Positions 32,560 to 43,734 of a DNA stretch of 64,000 bases are shown here, piece after piece. The translations under genes and the position numbers were made by a program. The stretch's first letter is position 1; each line of letters opens with the position of its first letter. The stretch comes from Bolinopsis microptera. Its lineage: Eukaryota; Ctenophora; Tentaculata; Lobata; Bolinopsidae. Location of the stretch: the NCBI RefSeq assembly GCF_026151205.1, contig NC_087076.1:22438828-22502827 (forward strand), given 5' to 3'. The notes beneath the pieces are model-generated. The model ran no database searches. It had not been told where the DNA came from and saw nothing but the letters and a program-made list of their open reading frames with translations.

Positions 32560-32640
32560 TAACAAGGTATAGATACACAATAACACCGCTCTGTTCTGTT
32601 CAGATCCATGTACTCGAAGTGTACCTATTGACCAACTACA
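32560..32640 (-). repeat. Exon B boundary, partner of the inverted copy at 31990
   Basis: The region spanning the intron end and first exon B bases (GTACACTTCGAGTACATGGA on the minus strand) recurs on the plus strand at 31990-32066 with few changes. Confidence 0.8.
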
Positions 32641-32919
32641 AAACGAACTACCAATACACGGTGCAAGGGCTCTCAATGAAAATGACGGTAAAACAGCTGA
32701 ACTGGTGCACGACAAGAAAACAGAGACCTTCTTCCGCTCCACCACAACCGAAAACCCCTGGATTGAAGTTAGTTTCAATGAGGTAGCCCTAGTTGGGATT
32801 GTTAAAATGGTCAACAGATTGGTTTGATCTCATGTCCGGTGCAGGGGCAGACACCAAAGTAGAAGCTTTAGGAACTGCAGGCACGTTAAACAGTGCGTGT
32901 GGTATAGTGGTTGGTCTTG

Positions 32920-32956
<37 letters not shown>

Positions 32957-33111
32957 AGAGCTGGAGAGTAAGGATGAGACGTACTATGTGGACTGCAGAG
33001 GAGCTGCAGCAATGGATATCAGACAGACTGATGTGGACAATACACCTAATGAGATGAATGTAGCGGAGGTACAAGTGTTCGCGGTGGTTCAACAAGTTCA
33101 ACCAGTCCAAG
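32604..33111 (+). CDS. Fucolectin-type domain exon B, frameshifted
   Basis: The acceptor TTCTGTTCAG precedes a codon split 1/2 with exon A (D-PCTRSVPIDQL). The first part (NDGKTAELVHDKKTETFF, then ENPWIEVSFNEVALVGIVKM) is the start of a second FTP domain, with the W-I-E-V strand. Coding then shifts frame near 32815: VNR in one frame continues as DWFDLMSGAGADTKVEALG in another, and ends YYVDCRGAAAMDIRQ...MNVAEVQVF, the typical FTP C-terminus. It contains a (GAAAGT)n stretch coding for Ser-Glu repeats (32919-32959). The exon ends CAAG|GTAAGC, phase 1. One extra base or a two-base loss explains the shift; it is a pseudogene or contains a sequence error. Confidence 0.65.
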
Positions 33112-33864
33112 GTAAGCTATAGGGCCTGTCATGATATCATGAATCGCTTAGGTTCCACCAGGATCTGGTAGTCCTCATAATTCTGCGGCCTCTATGTATC
33201 GTCATCTCGCACAACTCCGTAAGACCCTTGTGAGTTAGGCATGTGAAAATTTGCAGCCTTCCAGACATTGATTGGGTTAACGAGGTGTCGTACGTCACCT
33301 CAAGATCGGGTGACAGGGGGCTGACCAGGCCAGAACCCAATTGATTGGGTCTGAGGTCACGTGATTATGAGCCTGAGGTCACGTGACTGTGACGTCACCA
33401 GAGCTTGTTCTCCGTTTCCCGCTCATTGGACCAAGTGAGCTTGCATGCTTGTGAATGTGGGTGTAAGTACAGCTGTACTGTAGTTTATATCTAATTACCC
33501 CCTATTATAGAAACCGTACATTTATTTTCTGACAGAAAGGTAGAAATTTACCAAAATATCAACATTGTTATAAACTTATTTTGATGAACATTACTGAACT
33601 AAAATTGCACGAGAAATCGATTAAACTCTGTTTCAGAGCTCAACAATGCTTCCTCATGCCTTAAAATCCATGTTTAATCGATACAATCAACATTATGATC
33701 CTGTTGATTAATTAGTAACAGGTAACAAATACGCAGAAACAACCATCACACCTATACATTGCATTCTAAACAATAACGGGTCGATTTCAAGTGACCAATA
33801 ATGGCCGTGATGATACGTCATGTGTTCCTGATCATTGCATCATAAGTAATCAAGAGACAAGAGC

Positions 33865-34005
33865 GGCAAGGACAAAAGGAAATCGCGGCACGTGCAGAAT
33901 CGCGATTTTTCCCATTCCCTGCGACAAATCGCGACTTTTGACGTTTGCCGAGACAAACAGGTCTTCGCGAAAAATTGCGATTATTCCAGTTCTCTGAGGA
34001 CCAAA
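33865..34005 (-). repeat. CGCGATTT dispersed repeat, copy
   Basis: Minus-strand copy of the repeat also at 39080-39217 and partly 32110-32225. Motifs GACAAATCGCGA, GGGAAAAATCGCGA and CGCGATTTCCTTTTGTCC are shared. Confidence 0.8.
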
Positions 34006-34236
34006 TTTGCGCATTCTCCTTTAAATCCAAGGGCCAAACATCACGTTCTTTATAATTATAAGGAACTAATCACATCCACAGCCTTCCGAATGTAGCTGTA
34101 CGGACCGAAAAAGTATTTCCGGCTCATAATGCTCAGGGAAGCATGAACATGAACAAAAGTAGTTTCCAGAAAAGTGCCTCAATATGTAAACTTACTCTCC
34201 TTGTTTCCATATAAACATAACTTTTATAATAATTCT

Positions 34237-35876
34237 TACGGGTAAACCGCCCCTAAAATGTCACCCACCCCTAAAACGCCACTCTTGATTGATTGGATCC
34301 CATCTTCTTAGAAAGTATCTTACCTAATCATTTGTAACTCCTAAACATAAAAAAAATATCATTCAAACCCTGCCACATCCTGAAATTGAATCTAAATGAT
34401 GCCATAAGGGCATTTTTTTTCACTTTGTACGAATTTTTTACTTTTGAAAAAAAGCGCACAATTTTATAACTCTGGAATTCATTAATATTAACTCGGTTTT
34501 GGTCTAGGATAGTGATATTTACATATTTTAGCAACTTTGTACATATGACTGGAGATATGGAAAGTTATACATTACTCAATATTACTACCCTTCCCTAAAA
34601 TGTCACCTGGCCGCCCCCTAAAATGTAATTTTATCAGATTCTGGCTTTGAGACTACAAGCACCATAAAATGGAGGTACCAGCCTATTCAACATCATGTTT
34701 AGCATCTAATGGTAATATTGGAAAGCTTTGGCAGCTCAAGGAATTAGTTTTATTTTATTAATCGCAATAAACATCCCCTAAAATGTCTAATTATCCCCCC
34801 TAAAATGTCATTTTAACCTGATCAAATTACTCAGGCTTTTCCTAAGATGCAATGCATACTCACATTTCGTTAATAGTTGATGTTAATAATTAACAAGTGC
34901 CAAAACAAGAGCTATTATCGCACACCATGCGAACAAAATACAAATTTGACATTTTAGGGGAGAAAAAAATTATATTTTAGGGGGCATATCATAGGTTTAC
35001 CATAAACTAGTAAGTACCAAAACCGTAGTTTTTGACATTCAATCTTGCTAAAAGCAGTCAAATCTAGTCTATAGAGAAGGTCAGATCGATTACTGGGTTG
35101 GCTTAGTTAACTACAGGTCACTAAAATTGCCAAAATGCAGGATGATGTTAAAAATCCCAAAAAATGCAATTAAAACATGCAATTTGCACTAGGTTAAAAT
35201 CACATTGAATCCATTTCTTTTGTGCCAATTGTTAGTTTATAACTAGATAATCTAACTACAGGTGTAAATTTTGTTGACTGAGTTACTGTTTTGCCGTAAG
35301 TTCTGGGTATTCAAAAAAAAGTCCCCAAAATGTCACAAAAAGTAAATTGACTAAATTCCACCATTTTTTTTCAACAGAGAGAGAAATTCTGGTCGACACC
35401 TCTCAGAAATAGGTTATATTTGTCCCAGAAGTGATTAAAATTAATAATTGAGCAACATTCTGAGTGCTACACAACCTGTTTTAGCTGACGTTTTAGGGGT
35501 GGTGCACGTGACATTTTAGGGGGTGATTACGGTTTTGAGGTACTTCCTTTAGTGAGTGAATGTTTTCAAGTAGCTTAATGTTTTAATAAGACAAAACAAA
35601 TAGTACTAGTGACAAAAGATAAATCAGGCCTCCTGTACATTTTGTAATTATCACACATATAGAGTTGACATTTTAGGGGTGGTGTTTTAAAAGTGACTCC
35701 ATTTCAACGTCAAAAAAATTGTACCTGATTTTATTTTCAAATCTCCAAATCTTCCTGGCAGGCTAGAAAAAGGTTTAAATATTATTCCTAGACACTTCAG
35801 AACCCTGTAAATTTAGCCCTAACTCGGCAATCTGGGCCCAAAAAACAGGTGACGTTTTAGGGGCGGTTTACCCGTA
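34237..35876. mobile_element. 1.64-kb TIR element with dispersed CCCCTAAAATGTCA motifs
   Basis: TIRs TACGGGTAAACCGCCCC at 34237 and the reverse complement ending at 35876. The sub-terminal motif CCCCTAAAATGTCA recurs about a dozen times: in plus orientation near 34249, 34264, 34593, 34613, 34777, 34797 and 35323, and in minus orientation near 34952, 34976, 35490, 35507, 35669 and 35850. It has no ORF and is nested inside the hAT-like element. The target duplication is not resolved (AT-rich TATAATAATT on both sides). Confidence 0.8.
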
Positions 35877-36314
35877 CGTAATAATTATAATAATTTTCTA
35901 TTATCACTAGAAGCCGCACAGACCTACTAATACTATCTACACACAAACCAACTAGTAATTTGCATTACCCTATTCGTGTAACAACATCACGAAGAAGAGT
36001 CTGTTTAGATCTTAACACTTAAGATTATTAATATAGATGCTATTGTTTTGCCTGACGAGCCTGTTGCTCCCTATTTTGCAAGCTAACAAGCTAGTTAACG
36101 AATTTATGACATCTAACTTAGCTCTGCAAATACATTATATTTCGCCGCAAATTCACCGCGATTTTGCCTAGATTGACTTGTCCGGCGCCTGTTAGCGTGT
36201 AGACCGCTCCTCTATCGTTGTTTTGAGTGTCCGATCGAAAACCAAATCTTAGGGTACACGAGACGTGTAAGCCTGTGAGCGTGTTTGATATCACGACAGG
36301 CCCTAGGTAAGCTA

Positions 36315-37917
36315 CTTATAGTAAGTTAAATACAGAACTTGAAAAACTGTTATCTTCGAATTTCGCCTGATTTTGTAAATCCTGTGTCAATTTGTAAATC
36401 AAATTCGTAAGATGGCGCATACAGCTTGATCAGGCTTGGATGCCTTGTTATCTACACTGATGAGTAACGCCAATGGTACAGGAACAACTACAATATTGTA
36501 GGAATACAAAATGCAGCCGTATTTCTTATGTGGATGGCGGCTCAATTTACTGATCCTTGCGTTTCATATCATATTCCATACTGATTATGAAAACCATTTT
36601 TATTTCTATGCAACCCTATTTGCACACGCTAGTCGCTACAGCCTACACAGTACATAATGGCGGGTGACTGGTGTACTACCGACTATGGTGACAGTATTAT
36701 TGTAAATGTATACTGTATAGTGTATACCATATATTACTACTAGTATGGTAGCCTAACAACAACACAACAATGGCGAACCTAGCAAGCTAGGATCGAGGGG
36801 CCGATCTCCTTTTCTTTTGCGGTGCGGCCACGGTCCTTTCGGTACAGATTTCCCTGCAGCATAGTCGGGACGCAACCCCCGCCACTTGACCAGTCTAGCG
36901 CCGCGCACCAACAGTCACTTAATCCAGAATATCGCGCAAAATAACTTTACTAAGATAATGACCATAGCAACTTAACGGGGTGACCCCCCCCCCCCCTTAA
37001 CGGGCCGGCGACAACTGTGCGCAGGTATTGACCGTACGTGCTGTAAGTGTAACGAAATTCTAGTTTAACAATGAAGCAATCAACACGGAAGCCGTGCTCC
37101 AACAGTTGTAGTTGTACCTAGACCTAGGTTACAATGTATTTGGATTATCCAGGTATTCGTTTAATTTGCCTATACTTAATTCCTAGGAGTACATTTGCGC
37201 ACTCCAGCAGCAAATTCAGGGTAGCAAGCTTCTACTTGTTATTGTATTGGTGGACGTATTGTATTCGGATAGAAATTGTATTACAATACACAAAAGGGCA
37301 CCCGTGGCTTTTACTATTCACCCAGTAATGCGCTTGTACGTGACATGTTTTATGGTTTTTATGTTTCAGTAGCTAGATACATATTTTAAACACGTTTTAT
37401 CAAATTAATGCAGTTAACTTTCATCTCTCCATTTGTTGAACGGCGGCTTTAGTCAATCACACAGGCGTACTTGTCGGGCGATGAGTAGAATTTTAAAACA
37501 GTTTCCTGCTTAGTAGTAGTAGTAGCTTTGACAAGTGCACTCTGCAAGAGTGTGGTCAGTTTTAAATTATGCTCAATCATTATCGTTATTTAACAGGTGC
37601 TTTATGAAAAGTCATTGAGTTGCCTTTTTCAAAGAAATTGCAAATACGTTTGCATACTAATTACTAATCCACTTTAAACGCAGCTATTGTGTAGAAAATA
37701 CTAGTAGTGTAGAGATCGAGTTCGCATGTGTATTTAGTTTTTTAATTCTAGTTTCTTTAGTAATTTTAGTTTTTTAAAGAATTCACGTTAAAAGTTGTTA
37801 AAGTTGAATATGGAGCTGTGTCAACTGATTCCAGACTGATTTCTTTAAAGTACCTGATTCCATCTCCTGATTTTGGGACAAAAATTTAAATCTAGGATAC
37901 GGAGACAATTAAATTAT
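36315..37917. other. No gene seen
   Basis: Intronic sequence with a poly-C run near 36985 and no recognised gene on either strand. Confidence 0.5.
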
Positions 37918-38476
37918 GGTCATTCGAGCGTAGACCATGGCCTATCGGGCGCCTATTGGGCGCCTATCAGACGCCTATCGGGCGCCTTGCCATGGCCAAT
38001 ACTACATCACATTGTGTTTGACCGGTTTACAACTTGAAGGTACGTGACACGATCAATATTTGGACTGATTTTACTTGTATATTGAAAATAAGAATGCATT
38101 GCTTGTCACACATAAATGTATGTGTACTAGTTGTAGTACTGACTTACTGACACCTCCAGTCTCCAGAGTCTAACATAGCACTAGCAGTGCACAGCTGTAA
38201 CTTGGCAACAACACTGTGATGTAGTATTGGCCATGGCAAGGCGCCCGATAGGCGCCCGATAGGGGAACCGGTCACTGCGGCGGAAGTCACTGCGGCGGTG
38301 TACAGTCCGGCGGAGGACGGTACAGCGGAAGACGGTACGGCGGTACTTTCCAAAAAGGTTGGACGGTACGGCGGATCACATGACACCCACTTTACGGCTG
38401 CACGACGGCCAGGCCCCCTCATTATTCGGGGTCCCACGGAGATCAGATCATGTCACCAATTAGTGACGTATAATTA
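37918..38476. mobile_element. Deletion derivative of the MULE-type element
   Basis: Both ends match the element at 53840-55670 but in inverted orientation: GGTCATTCGAGCGTAGACCA at 37918 is the reverse complement of the sequence ending at 55670, and GACGTATAATTA at 38465 matches the start at 53840. It includes the GACGGTACGGCGG-type sub-terminal blocks and arrays of GGGCGCCTATC. No transposase. Confidence 0.75.
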
Positions 38477-39079
38477 AGGATGTGATCCATCAGTAGAATT
38501 TAATTGACCTAGAAATGGGCTAGATACAGAGTGGAGTTCACATGTCAACTCTGTTCACATAATATTATTAGTTAAATTGTGTTAATACTTTACCATAACT
38601 TTACCATACTACACGTAATGAAACAAATAAACCCTGTTTACAATGAGATAACATCACGTGATCGAATCACGTGTTTTTATAACAGGGCTAGAGATTAAGG
38701 GGTATGGAGCACACTGCTTTTCATGTGTTTTATAGACTGACCATTAGTTCCTTTACACAAATTGTACTACTAGTCTTAACTATAATATTAAAGATTATCT
38801 TTTTTGGGGACCGAGGGCTCGTCGTCCGAGTATAAAGCTGACACTCCTAATCACTATGCACTACGTTCATAGAAATATTTCCTTTACCCTCATGAGATGT
38901 TGTCCGTATATATTGTCTTAAAAATTGATCAATGTTCTCATTGTTCCAAATCTCATGATTCAATTTCACTTAACAAATTAACTCCTTACTAACCTTATGC
39001 CTAACTTACCTTATGCCTAACACGCATTACACATTATTTTATTTCCTCATCTTTGCCTTTGTTGATTGTTCATCTTCTC
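38477..39079. other. No gene seen
   Basis: AT-rich spacer without a supported gene. Confidence 0.5.
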
Positions 39080-39217
39080 GCACAAATGATCGCAATCTGT
39101 CGCGAGGATCTGAGAAAATCGCGATTTGTCGCTGCAAACGTCAAAAATCGCGATTTGGCGCGGAGAATGGGAAAAATCGCGATTCCGCACGTGTCGCGAT
39201 TTCCTTTTGTCCTTGAA
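39080..39217 (+). repeat. CGCGATTT dispersed repeat, most complete copy
   Basis: GATCGCAATCTGTCGCGAGG followed by three AAATCGCGATT(T) motifs and ending CGCGATTTCCTTTTGTCC. Internal inverted CGCGATTT/AAATCGCG motifs could form hairpins. Confidence 0.8.
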
Positions 39218-39317
39218 TTATATACCTAAAAACACATGCCTTTGGCACGTACGTCTCACATCCTAACATCCTTAGATACGACAACCCCCTTTAGCAAGAG
39301 CTCCCGTCCCTTATGTG

Positions 39318-39401
39318 ATATGGACACGTTCATTTGAGTTTGAGGATATTGGTAAATAAAAATAATAGCGTTTTCGACGATAGTGGAGCTCAATTTTAAC
39401 A
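39318..39401 (+). repeat. Dispersed repeat, copy 2
   Basis: Second copy of the repeat at 62-145. Confidence 0.8.
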
Positions 39402-39541
39402 ATTTTAGATTAATTTGTCAATGACACTGAAAATGTGACAAAATTAACTTTCCCTGCCCCAACAATATCAAGATAGTGCACGTTAAAATTGGCATACGTA
39501 GGGTGCTTTATTACAGGTATATTAATCGATATTAATGCAAT

Positions 39542-39917
39542 CTTCCACACTTGCATTCTACCGTCCTACTGCACTCAGTCCTAGTTAGGTGTCAGCACTA
39601 CACTACATATACCGGCCTACCATCCCACATCCTCACTTCCACACTTGCATTCTACCGTCCTACTGCACTCAGTCCTAGTTAGGTGTCAGCACTACACTAC
39701 ATATACCGGCCTACCATCCCACATCCTCACTTCCACACTTGCATTCTACCGTCCTACTGCACTCAGTCCTAGTTAGGTGTCAGCACTACACTACATATAC
39801 CGGCCTACCATCCCACATCCTCACTTCCACACTTGCATTCTACCGTCCTACTGCACTCAGTCCTAGTTAGGTGTCAGCACTACACTACATATACCGGCCT
39901 ACCATCCCACACATCCT
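39542..39917 (+). repeat. 94-bp tandem repeat, 4 identical copies
   Basis: Units start CTTCCACACTTGCATTCTAC at 39542, 39636, 39730 and 39824, exactly 94 bp apart and apparently identical, so recent. Not coding. Confidence 0.97.
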
Positions 39918-40421
39918 CGGCTTTGATCAAATAATTTGAGGCACAGTGTATAACACTATAACTATAGTTGGCATTTCTGTTGGACAAAAACGTTTTGGCA
40001 ATATATTGGCAGTTGGGATAGTGCTAAGCACTCTAAACTATAAAGGTGCATGGGAATGTTGGATTATGGTATGGTTGTCATATTGTTGGTGTGGCGTCCG
40101 CAATATTATCAGTCGCCTTTGAAAATCTACTACAGATTTTCTTTCTGTATATCACTATACAGTTCCTCTTTAGAAAAAGTGCATGTGACAAGTAACGAGA
40201 CAAGGATGCTCTAGGATCAGGAGCGACAAATGATCAATTGTTCTAGACGTGAGGCTTTCTGCAGTAACGGCCCTAGCGAACAGGGGGGTGGTTGTTCGCT
40301 TGAGTACTATGATGCGGTTATACAAGTCTGGCAAAACAATTTGTGACCTGCCTATTGGCCGGGCGCCGCCGTAGACTCAACACATGGTGTGTGGGGTATT
40401 TACCTCGGGCACACACCTTAA

Positions 40422-40840
40422 TCTCTCGACCGGCGGGTCACACCCAAATCTCCTGCTCCAACTCTTTCAAAGGCTGGTACCCTACTACTACGTGGCCAGA
40501 AGGAAATTCTTGTAGGAACTCTTAATGTACGAACAATAAGAGAACAATACAAGAGGGATGAGCTGGGTGTATGCATGAGGGATAGTGGCGTACATATTTT
40601 GGGCATTCAGGAGCATCGGGTAGTACATAGCACTGAAATCGAGTATCAAGATCTTGGAAGCTCTCACCTCATAACAACTTCGGCATGGAGAACCAGCAAT
40701 GGGGCGGCTGCTGGTGGGGTTGGTATTGTCTTGGACAAAAAGACAGTATTCAACTCATTGACTAGTGTATACTCACATGACAGGAGGACGATGGTAGCCA
40801 ACTTTGCAGGGAACCCGGTCACAACTGTTATTGTGACTTA
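40422..40840 (+). pseudogene. RTE-type LINE ORF, 5' part (endonuclease start)
   Basis: Open frame without an obvious ATG: ISRRRVTPKSPAPTLSKAG, then GQKEILVGTLNVRTIREQ, GIQEHR and GGVGIVLDKK. This is the N-terminal part of an apurinic/apyrimidinic-type endonuclease as in RTE/BovB LINEs (LNVRT and the QE catalytic Glu block). It stops being LINE-like at GTGACTTA, where the 8.9-kb insertion begins; the frame continues at 49728. The true 5' end of the LINE lies to the left and was not defined. Confidence 0.85.
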
Positions 40841-40999
40841 CCCAACGCGAGCTGACTACTCAGAATGCGCGAGCACGTCAACATAAAAATTTTTCGCGCC
40901 CTACAAACTTCGGTAGACCTTATAATTTGCAACTGAACGCTTGCGTATGTCGTAGTTCAAGCTGCGCGCGCGGTATGAGTATTTTCATTGCATCATACA

Positions 41000-42640
41000 A
41001 CATAAATTATCGGATTATAAGTAGAAGCTATTTGTACAGGGATTTTCTCATCGATACTTTAAATGACTAATCTTTAAAAAACAAGGTCGATTCTTATACA
41101 ATTACAATATATTTTGCATATGCGCGTTAAATCAATTCGTTATCATGTAATAATGTGTGTCATACTTAAAGCTAGGAATATTTGTGTAATATGGATTTTC
41201 ATTCTAAAACATGGAAAGATTTCATCAATTAATGTAACTTGGTACCATATGGTTTATTTGATCTTATATGTTATCGATTTATATAGTTTTACGTTATCGT
41301 GTATCATGTATTGATAGTTATACATTATTATTATACAACGAGTCCAACCCAGCGCGCGTTTTGGTAGTTTATAAACCTACAAATAATTTTATCCCCTGAT
41401 AAACTCCAAGATATTATACATCAACGGATTATAATCTCATTGTATCGTCACATAACATGATACCATGACCTAAATTTTGACAAATGGCTAAGCTCTTGAC
41501 AAAAATTATAACCTGTAAAAGTCATAAAAATGATAACTTCACATAATCGGGTGGAAATCATGCTTTTTAAAATTTTTCACGAAAGTTTTTAACAGCATAT
41601 TGTTTATCACATTTTTTTACACAAGATTTGAATCATGTTGTAATTTTGTTTTCCAATATTTTGATCAAAAATAATTTTTATTTGGATTTCAAAGTACACA
41701 CTACGCCGCGCAGTTAGAAATCGTAATTGTTCTGAACAAGTGAGATTTGAGATTTAATCATTATTTTCACAAGTGAGTCGATATATTGCAATCCCATCTC
41801 TTTTCGTTGCTGCTCACAGCATAGAGCTTCAATGCTCAAACCGTATATCTAGTTGATAGTAAAGTAGTATAGAAGTAGTAAAGTAGTATAGAAGCTGTTT
41901 CGTTGCACATTGAAATACAGATATTACTAAATGATCTTGAGAGGTTATTTAATGTAATCGATTTAGTGTTACTGCCTTTAAGCTGTGATGTGCTGGAGAC
42001 TACTAAAACTTGTTCTAGTATAGAAAAGCACAGCGGATTTTGCTATCATGTTACACTTTTGTAGATCAGGATCGAATTTGAACGTATTACTCCTAAACAG
42101 ATTATTTCAATCCTGCATTATATGGAAATATCGATAACCCATTCGAGCCTTTTTTTAAATGTGTTTATGTTTTTGAAAAAGTATATTATTGTGATACTTC
42201 CATGTATTAAATCGTTTAAATGGTATGGTAAAGAACAGTACACAGATACTTATTCTTTGATGCCCCGAAACACATTCCTAGCTCTAGATCTGCCTTACAT
42301 TTCAATAATGGCTCTTTCATCACATTTGCTTGATAACTGCTGATTTGTAATGCTTAAAATTGATCCCACTCAGTTTGACTATCTTAGGTTAGCTGTAATA
42401 TCGAACTCGACAGTAGCTTCCTCTGTCATGTCGGAGATCTCAGGAGACGACTGGGTATTTTGTGTCAAGAAGAGGTTAACCTCCCACTTAACAAGATAAA
42501 CATCAAATTCATAGGTTTGTCTCTATTTTGATGGTTACTGATACAGCAGTTCATGTGTTTAAAATGTATGGGTTAAATTCTAATTAAATTCGGTAATAAA
42601 TATTACTGCAAATGTTGTAAACGGTAAAACTATTGTGTAT
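41000..42640. other. AT-rich interior of the 8.9-kb insertion
   Basis: Long AT-rich stretch. Only short open frames with no recognisable domain. Confidence 0.5.
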
Positions 42641-42656
42641 AAGACAGTCAATTATC

Positions 42657-42796
42657 TCAGGAGTGCCAAAAAGGTACCGTTTAATCGAGAGGACTTCACT
42701 GATGACAGAGATGTGGAAAAGACTACGTCCTTCTCTGGAAAACTACAAGGATAAAATACCCACCTTCTTCGGGAAAAGTCCATCATATGCGAAAGG
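42657..42796 (+). other. Possible exon inside the 8.9-kb insertion
   Basis: Good acceptor (TCAATTATCTCAG) and donor (GCGAAAG|GTAAAT) enclose one open frame: RYRLIERTSLMTEMWKRLRP followed by LENYKDKIPTFFGKSPSY. The product is not recognised. It could be an exon of a captured gene or of an intron-containing transposase. Confidence 0.3.
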
Positions 42797-42929
42797 TAAA
42801 TCGTTTATTTTTGAAAACCCGATCACGATCAAAGCATATACAATTTGGGCATGTCCCAGCCAACTTAAGCCGAAAATCTGGCTTTGAAATCTTTAATTTG
42901 AAAATACCCAAAAATGTAGTTAATATACC

Positions 42930-43730
42930 CCTCCACCATACCAGATCGATTTTAAGTCAGCCAAGGCATAATTACTGCCCAAAAAGCCTGTTCCAAATTT
43001 GTCTCAATTCTGTTCCAGAATCCCAACTTCTCTGAAACCAAAATGGAACATTGCCCACAAAGCCTTTTCTGAGGACGCTAGGGCCACCAAACTTTTCAAG
43101 GACACTCCTGGTATCGATACCAATCGTTTCTGATCGCCTTCAACTCAGTTTAGGCGATTTTATGGTAAAGTTCATTTTTGTTCATTTCATAAACCAGGGG
43201 ATCATTTTGCACTAAAAAGGTTTTTTTAAAGTTGAACAAAAAATGTCACAATTTGATGTGTGAAAATAGTGCTTTCGATGTGAAACTGGATGATTCTTGA
43301 CGCACCCTATCCCTTCGGTGGAGTATTAAATTTCAAAGAAAAAAACTTCTGAGTTGCTGAACATGTTAGTAAACAATATGCCCCTCTACCATACCATATC
43401 GATTCCATGCCAGTCCAGGCATAATTACCGCTAAAAAGCATGTTTCTAAATTTGTGTCAATTGTTTCCACCATCTCAACTACTCTGAAATAAAATAGAAA
43501 CATTGCCCCAGAGCCCTTTTTGAACATGCTAGGCACACCAAACTTCTCAGGGACACTCCTGGTATCAAAACCGACCGATTCCAATTGGTTTTAGCCCAAT
43601 TCAGGGGATTCTAGGAAAATGTTCATTTTGTGTTCATTTCATTCATTCCATGAACCAGGGGAGTATTTTGCAAGTCTAAGTGGCTGGAAATGTTAGTACA
43701 TGTGTCCTTCTACCATACCAGATAGATTCC
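42930..43730 (+). repeat. Tandem repeat, 325-450-bp units
   Basis: Units start CCATACCAGATCGATT at about 42936, 43389 and 43712. The third continues at 45696 after the nested element. Shared blocks include GGACACTCCTGGTATC and CCATCTCAACTACT. Confidence 0.8.
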
Positions 43731-43734
43731 AAGT

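Larger units (their letters stand above)
33120..36305. mobile_element. 3.2-kb hAT-like non-autonomous element
   Basis: Inverted ends TAGGGCCTGTCATGATATCA (left) and the reverse complement, with one change, at the right. Both sides carry GGTAAGCTA (33111-33119 and 36306-36314), an 8-9-bp target duplication, and TAGGG is a hAT-like terminus. No transposase was seen. A second TIR element (34237-35876) and a CGCGATTT repeat copy (about 33865-34005) lie inside it. It inserted immediately behind the donor of lectin exon B, duplicating GTAAGC. Confidence 0.8.

Noticed and set aside
32793-33122. A separate small gene starting inside lectin exon B
   Set aside because: It is the downstream half of one FTP domain read after a frameshift, starting without ATG at an arbitrary codon.
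39542-39917. CRISPR-like regular repeat
   Set aside because: Four contiguous identical 94-bp units without spacers; the locus is clearly a eukaryotic genome.
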